Assembly (NCBI GenBank): GCA_020634885.1
Contig: JACKAW010000002.1
Location: 372,001 to 436,000, forward strand
Direction: 5' to 3'
DNA from: Anaerolineales bacterium
GTDB lineage: Bacteria; Chloroflexota; Anaerolineae; Anaerolineales; Villigracilaceae
DNA: 64,000 nt
Position numbers and translations under genes: made by a program. The notes below the pieces were generated by a model that was given only the letters and a program-made list of their open reading frames with translations, was not told the DNA's origin and did no database searches. Positions within the stretch are counted from its first letter, which is position 1. Every line of letters begins with the position of its first letter. Positions 1 to 9,161 of this stretch are shown here, one piece after another.

Positions 1-2
1 AA

Positions 3-950
3 ACACAGCAGGCAACCGCATTAGCACAGGCGACTGTCAATTCCTCGGCGCTGACTGCCATGCCCGCCACGCCCACTCCGGGTCCTACCGTTGAATATGT
101 CACGCTGACCGAAGAAGAACTCACCGCGCTGATCGATGCAGCCGTGGCAGAAGCCATTGCCGCCACCGAGCAGACATCTACATCTGTTTATTACGTCACG
201 GAAGATGATGTCGTCACATACGATGAGGTGGCTTATCTTTATGATTATTACTACTATGCCGATTACTATGTGGAATATGCCGAAGAATTGATCTACGAAT
301 ACTACGATTTATACGCCGACCTCGCCTACGAAATGATGGCGGAGCTCAACGCCATTGAGGCGCAATTGAGTCAAATGAACAGTACACTCAGTTCCATCGA
401 CCAGTCACTTCAGCAGATTTCATCCACGCTCGATCAGGGGCTTGCTCTCGCCGAAGAGACCATCACCCAGCTTGAAGCGGCTGCCAGCACGGCACAGACC
501 AATGCGCAAGAGTTGAAATCGAATGCGCAGGATATGCTCTCTGTTTTGCAAGCCGACCAGCAGGGGCGGTTGGATCAGATTTCGCAAATTCAGCCGAGTA
601 ATATTCCCACCGATAAGATCACCGCACTTCAAACCGCGTTTGAGTTCCTGGATTTTGCAAATGGCGCGCTGAGCGATAACAAACTCTCACGGGATGAATT
701 GATGAACCTTGCGCAACTCGGCAGGAACGCGCAGGCGGGCTTCCAACAATTCGGCGGCGCAGATGTGCTCGGACCCGACCTGACCCAGTTCTCCGGCAAG
801 TTTAATGAGATCAATCAGCAGTTTGCGCGCGGAGAGATCAATCGAGGGCGTGAAAATGTACGCGGGTTTGAATCTTCCCTTGGAACCCGTCCCACCTTTG
901 GAGGCAATGGAGGCGGCGGGCGCCCGGGCGGTAATGGTCCGCGACCGTAA
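3..950 (+). CDS. Tyr-rich coiled-coil protein, N-terminus cut by window edge
   Basis: The reading frame is open to the left edge, so the first Met (position 60) is probably internal. The residues before it (TQQATALAQATVNSSALTA) form an Ala/Thr/Gln-rich linker running into PATPTPGPT, a style common in secreted Anaerolineae lipoproteins. After an acidic stretch comes a remarkable Tyr-rich segment at about positions 190-340, including DYYYYADYY. It is followed by a long heptad-like coiled coil (repeats of SQMNSTLSSID type), a Gln/Gly-rich part and a Gly/Arg/Pro tail. No catalytic domain is recognised. Secretion is likely but the signal peptide would lie outside the window. An intrinsic terminator follows directly. 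Function unknown. Confidence 0.75.
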   Translation, partial: TQQATALAQATVNSSALTAMPATPTPGPTVEYVTLTEEELTALIDAAVAEAIAATEQTSTSVYYVTEDDVVTYDEVAYLYDYYYYADYYVEYAEELIYEYYDLYADLAYEMMAELNAIEAQLSQMNSTLSSIDQSLQQISSTLDQGLALAEETITQLEAAASTAQTNAQELKSNAQDMLSVLQADQQGRLDQISQIQPSNIPTDKITALQTAFEFLDFANGALSDNKLSRDELMNLAQLGRNAQAGFQQFGGADVLGPDLTQFSGKFNEINQQFARGEINRGRENVRGFESSLGTRPTFGGNGGGGRPGGNGPRP

Positions 951-954
951 AATA

Positions 955-988
955 AAAGAACCGCCGGAATGCCACCGGCGGTTCTTTT
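955..988. terminator. Bidirectional intrinsic terminator
   Basis: A 14-bp perfect stem AAAAGAACCGCCGG (955-968) pairs with CCGGCGGTTCTTTT (975-988). It has A- and T-rich flanks on both sides. It separates the converging Tyr-rich gene (+) and membrane protein gene (-). Confidence 0.9.
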
Positions 989-2654
989 ATTTTTGTTGAG
1001 ATTGGAGGTTGTTTAGGCTTTCAAACAATGAGGGATTAAGTTTTTGCATCCGCCCGCTTTCGCTGGTAACGGCGAGCAATACACTGATAATGAGTGTGGC
1101 GGCAACCAGAAGGTTGGCTATGAATAAATAAAGTTTTGAGGAACGCATTTTTAAGATGGATGCCCAATACCCGAAAATTGCCAGCAAGGTGATTTGTGAA
1201 ACGACATCCACCATGAAGCGCAATTGTCCGTAATAGTAGAGCAGAAGTGAGATAAAGCTGATAAGAAAGGAGCCGCCCAAAAGATAAAGGGTCAGGTTTT
1301 GAAGTTGTAGCGGGTGTTTTTCTATATTGGGTTTCTTTTTGAAAAATGGTGTAAACGCGAAAAGTAGAAATGGAGCAAAGAATAACATGCCGGTTACATT
1401 TCCGGCGGCATAGAGTTTGGGCGCGGTCAGACCATGATTGTGCAGCATGGATGATAGCCCCATCGGCACGATAAACGGAAATTCTTTTACGAACTCAAAA
1501 GGCAGCAGCACATATGCAAGGACGTTATAAGGAATATATTCTGGCTGGAAGGTGATGGGCATATCTCGGTTTAGGTTGTAGATGGTGATCTGGTAACGCA
1601 GACCAAACTCGAGAGGAGAGTCGAACCGCGCCCAGTTGTACCACCCGATCAGGGTCGCCCCAAGTGCAAGCGGCGCAAGCAGGGCGATCAGTCGGGATAT
1701 TAATTCCCGCCGTGGTCTGGTTGAATATTTCCAGAGCCACAACGAGGTGACCGCAACAAGAAACAAAATGGGCAGTACGTTGATCGCACGCGAACCAACG
1801 GAACATGCCCAAAAGAATCCGGCAAGGAATAGATGCCGTTTTTGGATATTATTTTCAAAAGCAAGGATGATGAAATAGATTCCGCCCATAAGAAAGAACT
1901 GACCTGCGCCGATCGCCGCCTCATATACATCGGGGAGGCTGAGTGACCATGGAATAGGCAGGATCAAGCCGACGACGAATATCGAGGCGGTGATATATCG
2001 TATTGGGATTTCTGCAAAGAATAATTGCCATACTTTCAAGAGGATGAGCGAATTGAAGATCAATACCCCGCAGAGAAAAAAGAAAACCGGGTACATATCT
2101 GAAAGTGTGGTTTTTAATGCAAGTTGAATTGGCATCATCAATAGCGCCGGAACGGGACCCCAATACAGATAAAGTTTTTCTTTGTACAGCGACAGATCCC
2201 AAACATCATCCTCAAAAGGAGGGCGCCCCTCAGAATTATAGGGGTCTTCTGCGGCTAACAATTCGGCGCCTGGAGCTACATCTACATAAAGATTCCCGTT
2301 GCCAAATGCGGTTGCAAGCAGCGAGTAATACCGCGTCGATGCTCTCCATTCTGTGAACGTCCCGAAAGTGACGAACCATGTGTAGATCAAGATGATGATT
2401 GCCCAAATATGAATGACGAGGAAAAATACACTTGTTTTTTTTGCTTTTGTAACCCCTGTTTTGTTCTTGAATAAGAGAAGGGAAATTCCACAAAATAGAA
2501 CCCCGGCAATACACGATAAAATCCGTAATCGCCCCCAGTCTGGGGTGGGGTCTATGCCAAGGGTGTGCGCCAGGAATGCGAATGCAATGGCGATTGATCC
2601 GTCTGCAAAGAGTAAGGATGGGATGATACGTTCAAAGGTACGCTCAGGCTGCAT
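987..2654 (-). CDS. Polytopic membrane protein of unknown function (possible glycosyltransferase-like)
   Basis: A 555-residue protein with about 11-12 hydrophobic segments spread along its length. The large extracytoplasmic loop after the third segment contains DVAPGAELLAAEDPYNSEGR. The overall shape resembles integral-membrane glycosyltransferases of the dolichyl-phosphate-mannose type, but the usual early Asp-Glu motif is not clear, so no enzyme activity is assigned. The ATG start at 2652-2654 has no strong ribosome binding site. It stands alone between two terminators and is therefore probably monocistronic. Confidence 0.7.
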   Translation of the reverse strand: MQPERTFERIIPSLLFADGSIAIAFAFLAHTLGIDPTPDWGRLRILSCIAGVLFCGISLLLFKNKTGVTKAKKTSVFFLVIHIWAIIILIYTWFVTFGTFTEWRASTRYYSLLATAFGNGNLYVDVAPGAELLAAEDPYNSEGRPPFEDDVWDLSLYKEKLYLYWGPVPALLMMPIQLALKTTLSDMYPVFFFLCGVLIFNSLILLKVWQLFFAEIPIRYITASIFVVGLILPIPWSLSLPDVYEAAIGAGQFFLMGGIYFIILAFENNIQKRHLFLAGFFWACSVGSRAINVLPILFLVAVTSLWLWKYSTRPRRELISRLIALLAPLALGATLIGWYNWARFDSPLEFGLRYQITIYNLNRDMPITFQPEYIPYNVLAYVLLPFEFVKEFPFIVPMGLSSMLHNHGLTAPKLYAAGNVTGMLFFAPFLLFAFTPFFKKKPNIEKHPLQLQNLTLYLLGGSFLISFISLLLYYYGQLRFMVDVVSQITLLAIFGYWASILKMRSSKLYLFIANLLVAATLIISVLLAVTSESGRMQKLNPSLFESLNNLQSQQK

Positions 2655-2708
2655 AAGAGGATTTTAAGCGAATTTGAAGCTTATTGCATGATGTCAGTTT
2701 TATGCAAA

Positions 2709-2749
2709 GAAAAAGAGACCTTGTCTGCGGAGCGGCAGGGTCTCTTTTT
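2709..2749 (-). terminator. Intrinsic terminator of the MFS gene
   Basis: AAAAAGAGACC pairs with GGGTCTCTTTTT across a loop of about 17 bases. Read on the minus strand the stem is followed by a T-rich run, just after the stop of the MFS gene at 2776. Confidence 0.8.
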
Positions 2750-2775
2750 CGGTGTCGAATCCAGGGCAAACTAAA

Positions 2776-4113
2776 CTATTGCTTTATCACCCTTGGGGCA
2801 AAAATGAACAACACCAGCAATATCAAACCACCGGCAAAGAAAGGTACGGGTGCGCCAAACCATTGGAAGAGCGCCCCAAAGAAAAGCGGAGCAATGGCAT
2901 TTGCCGCGCTGTATGCTGCGGAAGATAACCCCAGCATACTTCCTACTTCGCTTTTATCAGATGCTTTGGTGATGAGACTGTTGATGGCAGGTTGAAGCGT
3001 CCCGCCGCCCAACGCCGCAGGGATGCTGGCGATCATCAGCCAGACAATGCCAAACCAGCCGCGTACGGATTCGTCAGGCAGGCTCACTTTGATATTTTGA
3101 ATCGAAACACGGAATTCACCCTGACCGGCAAGGCTTTCAAGCACGCGGGCTTTTTCGTACCACGGCACAGGGATGGCGGGAGTAAGCGCCGTACCGATCA
3201 AACCGATGGCAAGCGCACCGATGCCCATCAGCGCCAGCCAGCGGTCGCCCTTTTTACGAGACCAGCGCCCGATCAGCCCGCCTTGAATGACAATGATAAG
3301 GATGCCTGCCAGCATGAACAAGCCGGAGGTATCACGTGCATCCATGCCGAGGCGGTTGAGCGTGAACAGCGAGAAGAGTTGTTCGTACCCGCCAAAGGCT
3401 ACCTGATAGAAGAACATCACGATCACAAGGAACATGATGGCGGGGCGGTGAGCCATCGCTTCGCGCAGCGCACCAAACGAGAACGGACGGCGTTTGCGCG
3501 AGGCTTCTGGGTTGGCGGCATCGGCAACGGTTTCTTTGAACCAGAAGGTCGTCAGCAAAATGGAAATGAGCGAAAACAGAGCCGCTGTCCATGCTACATA
3601 TTGATAATTTTGACCGGATGAAGCCAGGACAATAAACGCGAGGATGGGTCCCAGCACAAAGCCTACACCGAATGCCGCGCCGACAAGCCCAAGCCCTTGT
3701 GTGCGTGTCTTTTCGTTGGTGCTATCGGCAATCGCGGCTTGCGCCGTGGAAATGTTCGCGCCGGAAAGACCATCAATGATGCGGGAGATGAAGAGCAGCA
3801 CCATGCTGTTGGCAAACCCAAGCAGAATGAATCCGCTTAGGGTGCCGATCTGGCTGGCGATCAGAACCGGCTTGCGTCCGAAGCGATCAGAGAGCCTGCC
3901 AAGGATGGGCGCGCCAACGAATTGCATGAATGGGTAGGTTGCCTGCAAAATGCCAACGAGGAAGGCATCCGCGCCGAAGCGGGCGGCATATAAAGGCAGA
4001 AGCGGAATGATGATGGAAAGCCCCATCAAGTCCACGAGCACGATGACGAGAATGGGCAGAATACGTTTGAAATCGAGTTTGTCTTCGGGGGGAGTTTGGT
4101 TTGTTTCGGTCAT
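2776..4113 (-). CDS. MFS drug/proton antiporter, TetA-like (DHA1 family)
   Basis: A 445-residue inner-membrane exporter with 12 predicted helices. The cytoplasmic loop after the second helix carries the classic MFS motif A, GRLSDRFGRK, at residues 72-81. The GGxGFVLGP-like motif C follows in helix 5 (GVGFVLGPILAF). The order and motifs are those of the TetA/Bmr-like DHA1 branch. A loop of about 45 residues around KARVLESLAGQGEF is longer than in TetA. The substrate cannot be deduced, and tetracycline resistance should not be assumed. A palindromic repeat region precedes the start and a terminator follows, so it is probably transcribed alone. Confidence 0.85.
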   Translation of the reverse strand: MTETNQTPPEDKLDFKRILPILVIVLVDLMGLSIIIPLLPLYAARFGADAFLVGILQATYPFMQFVGAPILGRLSDRFGRKPVLIASQIGTLSGFILLGFANSMVLLFISRIIDGLSGANISTAQAAIADSTNEKTRTQGLGLVGAAFGVGFVLGPILAFIVLASSGQNYQYVAWTAALFSLISILLTTFWFKETVADAANPEASRKRRPFSFGALREAMAHRPAIMFLVIVMFFYQVAFGGYEQLFSLFTLNRLGMDARDTSGLFMLAGILIIVIQGGLIGRWSRKKGDRWLALMGIGALAIGLIGTALTPAIPVPWYEKARVLESLAGQGEFRVSIQNIKVSLPDESVRGWFGIVWLMIASIPAALGGGTLQPAINSLITKASDKSEVGSMLGLSSAAYSAANAIAPLFFGALFQWFGAPVPFFAGGLILLVLFIFAPRVIKQ

Positions 4114-4135
4114 AGGTGAATACCTTGAGGTAATG

Positions 4136-4277
4136 GTAGGGGCGACCCGTTCAAATTATACGAGGCGTTGTTGTGTTAGAAGGGTCGCCCTGACGCTAGT
4201 TTAGCGGTTTGCCGGAAAAGGGCAACCCTTCTTTTGATGATAAAAGCTCTGACATACGTTGATGGGTTGCCCCTACA
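4136..4277. repeat. REP-like palindromes with GGGGCGACCC / CCCCTAC arms
   Basis: Two imperfect inverted repeats lie in tandem: GTAGGGGCGACCC (4136-4148) with GGGTCGCCCT (4182-4191), then AGGGCAACCC (4219-4228) with GGGTTGCCCCTACA (4264-4277). The arms belong to the same family as the perfect palindrome at 21308-21337. Confidence 0.7.
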
Positions 4278-4290
4278 GAATCTGCATTGA

Positions 4291-6165
4291 TTACGCTACG
4301 ATCGTTTCGTCTTCCTTCTTCTTGAACTGGCTCATATACAGTTCGTGATAGAAGCCGAACTTTCCGAGCAGTTCCTTGTGCGAGCCTTGTTCCACGATGT
4401 CACCGTGATTCATCACGAGGATCAAATCCGCATCGCGGATGGTGGAGAGGCGGTGGGCAATGACGAAGGAGGTACGGTTCTTCATCAGGTTGGTCATCGC
4501 TTTTTGAATCAGCACTTCGGTGCGGGTATCGACCGAGCTTGTCGCTTCATCGAGGATAAGAATCTTCGGGTCAGCGAGGAAGGCGCGGGCAATGGTGAGT
4601 AATTGTTTTTGTCCCTGTGAGATGTTGGAGGTCTCTTCGTTCAAGACCATGTTGTAGCCATCTGGCAGGGTGTGGACGAAATGATCCACGTGCGCCATCT
4701 GTGCGGCGGCGATCACTTCTTCATCGGTTGCGTCAGGTCGCCCATAGCGGATGTTTTCCATGATGGTTTCGTTATACAGCCAGGTATCTTGCAGCACCAT
4801 GCCGAACATCTTGCGCAGGTCTTTGCGGGTAAAGTCGCGGATGTCGTGCCCGTCGATCAGGATTCTGCCGCTGTCTACATCATAGAAGCGCATCAGCAAC
4901 TTGACCATGGTGGTCTTTCCGGCTCCGGTCGGACCGACGATTGCGATCTTGTGCCCGGGCTCTGCCTCCGCTGAGAAATCGTTGATGACCGGCTTCGCAG
5001 GGTCGTAGCCGAAATGGACATCCTTGAATTCCACATGTCCGCTCACCGCTTCCAACTTGATGGGGGAGGTTGTGTCTTCCACTTCTTCAGCTTCATCGAG
5101 GAATTCAAAGACACGTTCCGCGGCGGCGGCGGTTTGCTGGAGAACATTCGAGATGTTTGCCAGTTGCGTGATGGGCTGGGTGAACGAGCGCATGTATTGA
5201 ATGAAGGCTTGAATATCACCCACGGTGATGGCGTTGCGGATGGCGAGATACCCGCCGAGGATGGCAACTGCCACATAGCCGAGGTTGCCAATGAACATCA
5301 TGATCGGCATCATCAAGCCGGAGAGGAATTGAGATTTCCACGCCGAGTCGTACAGGGTGTTGTTCGACTGGTCGAATTTCTGGATGCTTTCGGCTTCGCC
5401 ATTGAAGGCTTTCATCACGATGTGACCGCTGTACATCTCTTCCACATGCCCGTTGACGTGACCGAGGTATTCCTGCTGCTGTTTGAAGAACTTCTGCGAC
5501 TGTTTGACGATCAGCATCACAGTCACCATCGAAAGCGGAATGACCACCAGCGCCACCAGTGTCATCTGCCAACTGATCGAGAGCATCATGATCAGCACAC
5601 CGACCACCGTCACCAGCGAGGTGATGATCTGGGTCAGGCTTTGGCTGAGGGTTTGGTTGAGGGTATCCACATCGTTGGTGATGCGTGAGAGCACCTCGCC
5701 GTGAGTCGTGCCGTCGAAGTAGCGCAGCGGCATACGGTTCATTTTCTCGGAGAGATCGCGGCGGAAACGGTAGGCAATATCGGTCGAGACGTTTGCCATG
5801 ATCCAGCCCTGGATGTAGGCAAAAAGCGCGGAGACGAGATACAAGCCCAACGTTATGAGAGCGATGCGCCCGATGTACTCAAAGTCAATCGAGCCGCTCC
5901 CGTTCAATTCTGCCATCACACCTTCAAAAAGTTTGGTGGTGGCATTACCAAGGATTTTTGGACCGGCAATGCTGGCGGCGGTGGAGAAGACGGCGAAGAT
6001 GAAGACGATGATGATCAGACCGCGATAGGCGCCGAGGTATTCGATGAGTTTCTTCATCGTGCCTTTGAAGTCGCGGGCTTTGGCGACGGGACCGCCCATC
6101 ATGTGTCCGCCCATGGGACCGCCCATGCGTGGACCTTGCTGTTGTTGACCAGGACGCTGCATCAT
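4291..6165 (-). CDS. Heterodimeric ABC exporter, catalytically competent subunit
   Basis: A 624-residue half transporter: six-helix exporter domain (about residues 45-345) fused to an ATPase domain. Walker A is GPTGAGKTT (411-419), Walker B ILILDE (535-540) with catalytic Glu540, and the H-loop has His571. The signature is ISQGQ (515-519) instead of LSGGQ. This is the pattern of the TM288/BmrD-type subunit of asymmetric exporters, whose partner supplies the intact signature. The Met/Gly/Gln-rich N-terminus (about 35 residues) is unusual. Its start overlaps the stop of the partner gene by 4 bp, so they are translationally coupled. Substrate unknown; drugs or lipids are typical. Confidence 0.93.
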   Translation of the reverse strand: MMQRPGQQQQGPRMGGPMGGHMMGGPVAKARDFKGTMKKLIEYLGAYRGLIIIVFIFAVFSTAASIAGPKILGNATTKLFEGVMAELNGSGSIDFEYIGRIALITLGLYLVSALFAYIQGWIMANVSTDIAYRFRRDLSEKMNRMPLRYFDGTTHGEVLSRITNDVDTLNQTLSQSLTQIITSLVTVVGVLIMMLSISWQMTLVALVVIPLSMVTVMLIVKQSQKFFKQQQEYLGHVNGHVEEMYSGHIVMKAFNGEAESIQKFDQSNNTLYDSAWKSQFLSGLMMPIMMFIGNLGYVAVAILGGYLAIRNAITVGDIQAFIQYMRSFTQPITQLANISNVLQQTAAAAERVFEFLDEAEEVEDTTSPIKLEAVSGHVEFKDVHFGYDPAKPVINDFSAEAEPGHKIAIVGPTGAGKTTMVKLLMRFYDVDSGRILIDGHDIRDFTRKDLRKMFGMVLQDTWLYNETIMENIRYGRPDATDEEVIAAAQMAHVDHFVHTLPDGYNMVLNEETSNISQGQKQLLTIARAFLADPKILILDEATSSVDTRTEVLIQKAMTNLMKNRTSFVIAHRLSTIRDADLILVMNHGDIVEQGSHKELLGKFGFYHELYMSQFKKKEDETIVA

Positions 6166-8405
6166 GCTAATTCCTCCATGTTCAACTGTGACAAGGCGAT
6201 TTCTTTATACGTTTCACAAGTTTCCATAAGTTCGTTATGCGTTCCTTTGCCGACGATCTTGCCATCATCAAGCACGATGATCTGTTCGGCATTCTTGATG
6301 GTCGAGACACGCTGGCTGACGATCAGCAGCGTGCTGTCTTTGGATTTTTCTTTGAAGGCGCGGCGCAGAGCCGAGTCGGTTTTGAAGTCGAGCGCGGAGA
6401 AGCTATCGTCGAGGATGTAGATCGGCGGCTTCTTGACGATGGCGCGCGCAATCGATAGGCGCTGTTTTTGCCCGCCGGAGACGTTCGTTCCGCCTTGGGC
6501 AATTTCAGTTGCCATGCCTTCGGGTTTCTCGTTCACGAATTCTTTGGCTTGGGCAATTTCAATTGCCGAGTCGAGCATGTCTTTAGTGGCGTTCTCATCG
6601 GCGTAGAGTAGGTTGCTTTCGATAGTGCCCGAGAACAACGCGGACTTTTGCGGCACGTAGCCGATTTTTTCGCGCAGGTCGTGTTGGGTCACATCGCGGA
6701 TGTCTACGCCATCGATGAAGATCGAGCCATCCGAAACTTCGTAGAAGCGTGGAATGAGATTGACGATGGTGGACTTTCCGGCTCCGGTCGAGCCGATAAA
6801 TGCGGTGGTCTGCCCGGGCTTGGCTGTAAAGCTGATGTTTTGTACTGCGTCAATATCACCACCCGGGTAGCGGAAGGAGACATTGCGAAATTCGATCTCG
6901 CCTTTGAACGGTTCGGCGAATTTCTTGGCTTCCTTCGGATCGTGGATGTGCGGCTCGGTGGAGAGCACTTCGTGAATGCGGTCTGCCGAGACGGAAGCAC
7001 GCGGGATCATGATGAACATCATCGAGAGCATTAGGAACGCCATCACGATCTGCATCGAATACTGCATGAATGCCATCATGTCGCCGACTTGCATATTGGA
7101 AGCGGCAACCTCGTTCGCGCCGAACCAGATCACACCCAACAGCATCACGTTCATGATGAGCATCATCAGCGGCATCATTACCACCATCACGCGGTTGATG
7201 AACAGGCTGACGGCGGTCAGGTCTTTGTTGGCAACGTCGAAACGCTTCTCTTCAAAGCCTTCCATGGTGAAGGCGCGGACGACCATCATACCGGTCAGGT
7301 TTTCGCGGGCGACAAGGTTGATGCGGTCGGTCAGTGATTGGATGATCTTGAACTTGGGCAGCGAGAGCGAGAAGACGATGGCGATCAAACTTACCAGCAT
7401 CAAAACCGCTACGCCGATGATCCACGCCAGCGGAGACTCGTTGGTGAGCACCTTGATAATGCCGCCCACGCCCATCAGCGGCGCGTAGAACATCATGCGG
7501 ATCATCATCATGCTGACCATTTGGATCTGGGTCACGTCATTGGTTGTGCGGGTGATGAGCGAGGCAGTCGAGAACTTGTCGAACTCGGTGCTGGAGAAAC
7601 TCTCTACATGCTGAAAGACATCGCGGCGAATATCACGCGCCATGCCTGCGGCGATCTTGGCAGATAAAAAGCCAACAATAATGGTCGCTACACCAGAGAG
7701 CAGGGTCAGACCCAGCATCCATGCGCCAGCGGTGAGGATGTAATTGTTCTGGAGCTTTTCGGTATCCAAGCCGAGCGCTTCGTATTCGTTGCGGACGACG
7801 TTCACGCCTGCTTGCACAATCATCGGCTCGCCGAGTGCGGAGAATTTTTCGTCCACTGAATCGGTGATCTGAGAAAGTTGCGCTGCTGGCATTTTGGCAA
7901 GCATATCGAAAATGCTCATGCCAGGGGGCAGCATGTTCGGGTCAAAGCCGCCAAAGGCTCCGCCCATTTGCGCGGCGGCTTCGGGGTCGGTGAGCGCCTG
8001 CTCAATGCCGGAAACCGTCAGCAGGGCTTTTGCCATGATCGGGTTGAGACGATCAACTTCACTCTGCGCGATGTCGTTCATCACATAAATGGGTTCATCC
8101 GCGAGAGTAGGATACTGCTCAAGGTAGGACTCGTAATCGGGAGAAGAATCAGTTACGAGTGAGTAAGAGGCGAGCACGTCCTCTTTATCCTGTTCGTTCA
8201 AAAAGATGACGACCTTATCCATCTCACTGGCGCGGATGGCTTCGGGCATGGCATCTTGCACGCCGCCTTGTTGAATGCCTGTGTTGACGATGCGCGAAAG
8301 ATAATCGGGCAGGGCGAGGTCGAGGTTCGCCTGCGCGAAAATCAACGTGATGGAAAGCAGCAGCATCCAGCGATAGGGTTTAACGAATTTCATTAATTTC
8401 AGCAT
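6162..8405 (-). CDS. Heterodimeric ABC exporter, degenerate-site subunit
   Basis: A 747-residue half exporter. Walker A GSTGAGKST is at 538-546 and the signature is canonical VSGGQ (642-646). The residue after Walker B is Asp (IYILDD, 662-667) instead of the catalytic Glu, and the H-loop His is replaced by Gln698 (SQR). These substitutions define the TM287/BmrC-type partner. Between the first and second transmembrane segments lies an extracytoplasmic insert of about 170 residues (roughly 50-220). The ribosome binding site AAGGAG precedes the ATG. It lies between marR and the competent subunit gene, so MarR probably controls both. Confidence 0.93.
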   Translation of the reverse strand: MLKLMKFVKPYRWMLLLSITLIFAQANLDLALPDYLSRIVNTGIQQGGVQDAMPEAIRASEMDKVVIFLNEQDKEDVLASYSLVTDSSPDYESYLEQYPTLADEPIYVMNDIAQSEVDRLNPIMAKALLTVSGIEQALTDPEAAAQMGGAFGGFDPNMLPPGMSIFDMLAKMPAAQLSQITDSVDEKFSALGEPMIVQAGVNVVRNEYEALGLDTEKLQNNYILTAGAWMLGLTLLSGVATIIVGFLSAKIAAGMARDIRRDVFQHVESFSSTEFDKFSTASLITRTTNDVTQIQMVSMMMIRMMFYAPLMGVGGIIKVLTNESPLAWIIGVAVLMLVSLIAIVFSLSLPKFKIIQSLTDRINLVARENLTGMMVVRAFTMEGFEEKRFDVANKDLTAVSLFINRVMVVMMPLMMLIMNVMLLGVIWFGANEVAASNMQVGDMMAFMQYSMQIVMAFLMLSMMFIMIPRASVSADRIHEVLSTEPHIHDPKEAKKFAEPFKGEIEFRNVSFRYPGGDIDAVQNISFTAKPGQTTAFIGSTGAGKSTIVNLIPRFYEVSDGSIFIDGVDIRDVTQHDLREKIGYVPQKSALFSGTIESNLLYADENATKDMLDSAIEIAQAKEFVNEKPEGMATEIAQGGTNVSGGQKQRLSIARAIVKKPPIYILDDSFSALDFKTDSALRRAFKEKSKDSTLLIVSQRVSTIKNAEQIIVLDDGKIVGKGTHNELMETCETYKEIALSQLNMEELA

Positions 8406-8488
8406 ACGAAGTAAAACTCCTTAAGACTCGGAATAACGTGATGTGTAACAAAAGATTATGGAGGGAAGATGTAAAAGGGGATGAGACT

Positions 8489-8938
8489 TTATGCAGTTTC
8501 GTCGAGTTGACGTGCCGCCTCAGTCAGGACTTTGAGCGCCTCGACCACTTTGGGCTTATCCTCCGTTGAAAGCTTGGAGACAAGTTCATCCATCCAGCGG
8601 TAGCGCTCGGTCATGCCTACATCAACCAGTTCTTTGCCTTTTGGCGTCAGTTGAATCGACTTGGCGCGGCGGTCGCTGGGGTCTTCGGCGCGTTCGATGT
8701 AGCCGCCTTGCACGAGTTTCTCGGTGAGTTGGCTCGCCGCCGCGGCAGTAATGTCGAACCGTTCGCTGATCTCAGACATGCCGCACGGTCCGCGATGATG
8801 CAACTGCATCAGGATGCTGAATTGCGGCATCGAAAGACCCGTGGTCTTGGCGAATGTCATCCAACCGCGCATAGAACGGTGCATGAAAACGTCCATCCAT
8901 TCGCGCAGGGATTGTTTTAATTGGAGAGGAGAGGTCAT
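8489..8938 (-). CDS. MarR-family transcriptional regulator
   Basis: A 149-residue protein with the winged-helix core of MarR: the recognition region ERFDITAAAASQLTEKLVQGGYIERAEDPSDRRAKSI contains the DxRxx wing. It is the first gene of the operon, 83 bp ahead of the ABC exporter genes. Its promoter contains a perfect 18-bp inverted repeat and extra half-sites, so it very probably represses itself and the exporter until a ligand binds. The ligand is unknown. Confidence 0.9.
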   Translation of the reverse strand: MTSPLQLKQSLREWMDVFMHRSMRGWMTFAKTTGLSMPQFSILMQLHHRGPCGMSEISERFDITAAAASQLTEKLVQGGYIERAEDPSDRRAKSIQLTPKGKELVDVGMTERYRWMDELVSKLSTEDKPKVVEALKVLTEAARQLDETA

Positions 8939-8955
8939 AGTTAAGCCTTCTTTTT

Positions 8956-8973
8956 AGTTAAGCGGGCTTAACT
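8956..8973. promoter_or_regulatory. Putative MarR operator
   Basis: Perfect inverted repeat AGTTAAGC-GG-GCTTAACT. Extra GTTAAG half-sites lie at 8940-8945 and 8984-8989. The size and AT-rich arms fit MarR dimers. It covers part of the -10 element of the marR promoter. Confidence 0.75.
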
Positions 8974-8999
8974 TTATGCCTGAGTTAAGTTTTGGTCAA
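8971..8999 (-). promoter_or_regulatory. Promoter of marR-ABC operon
   Basis: Read on the minus strand, a -35 TTGACC (8994-8999) is followed after 17 bp by a -10 TAAAGT (8971-8976). The -10 box overlaps the right arm of the MarR operator. Confidence 0.7.
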
Positions 9000-9037
9000 G
9001 GGGGTGGAAATAAGAGAAGTGTTAGAGAAATTAAAAC

Positions 9038-9068
9038 GACGAGGTCGCCCTCTGAAGGCGACCTCGTC
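9038..9068 (-). terminator. Terminator of amphi-Trp gene
   Basis: A 12-bp perfect stem GACGAGGTCGCC / GGCGACCTCGTC with a 7-base loop. On the minus strand it is followed by GTTTTAATTT. Confidence 0.75.
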
Positions 9069-9161
9069 AACTCTCTCCTACCAATAAAAATACCAGTAAA
9101 GTACCAATAAGATGATTGCATTGTACGGGGGTAAACCGTTTAATGCAACTAGCCAAAAGTA

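Noticed and set aside
2992..3621. 209-codon frame antisense to the MFS gene
   Set aside because: Composition is charged and low in structure, and the opposite strand has a clear transporter with motif A.
2776..4113. Annotation as a tetracycline resistance gene
   Set aside because: Only general DHA1 motifs are visible. TetA-specific function cannot be inferred.
5014..5688. Long + strand frames opposite the ABC exporter genes (also 5701-6420, 6976-7488)
   Set aside because: They are His/Asp/Arg-rich shadow frames within two well-supported ABC genes and show no ribosome binding sites.
9079..9148. Riboswitch or small RNA (TACCARTAA repeats and TTGCATT/AATGCAA hairpin)
   Set aside because: It lies downstream of the amphi-Trp gene, pairing is weak and no known riboswitch core is seen.
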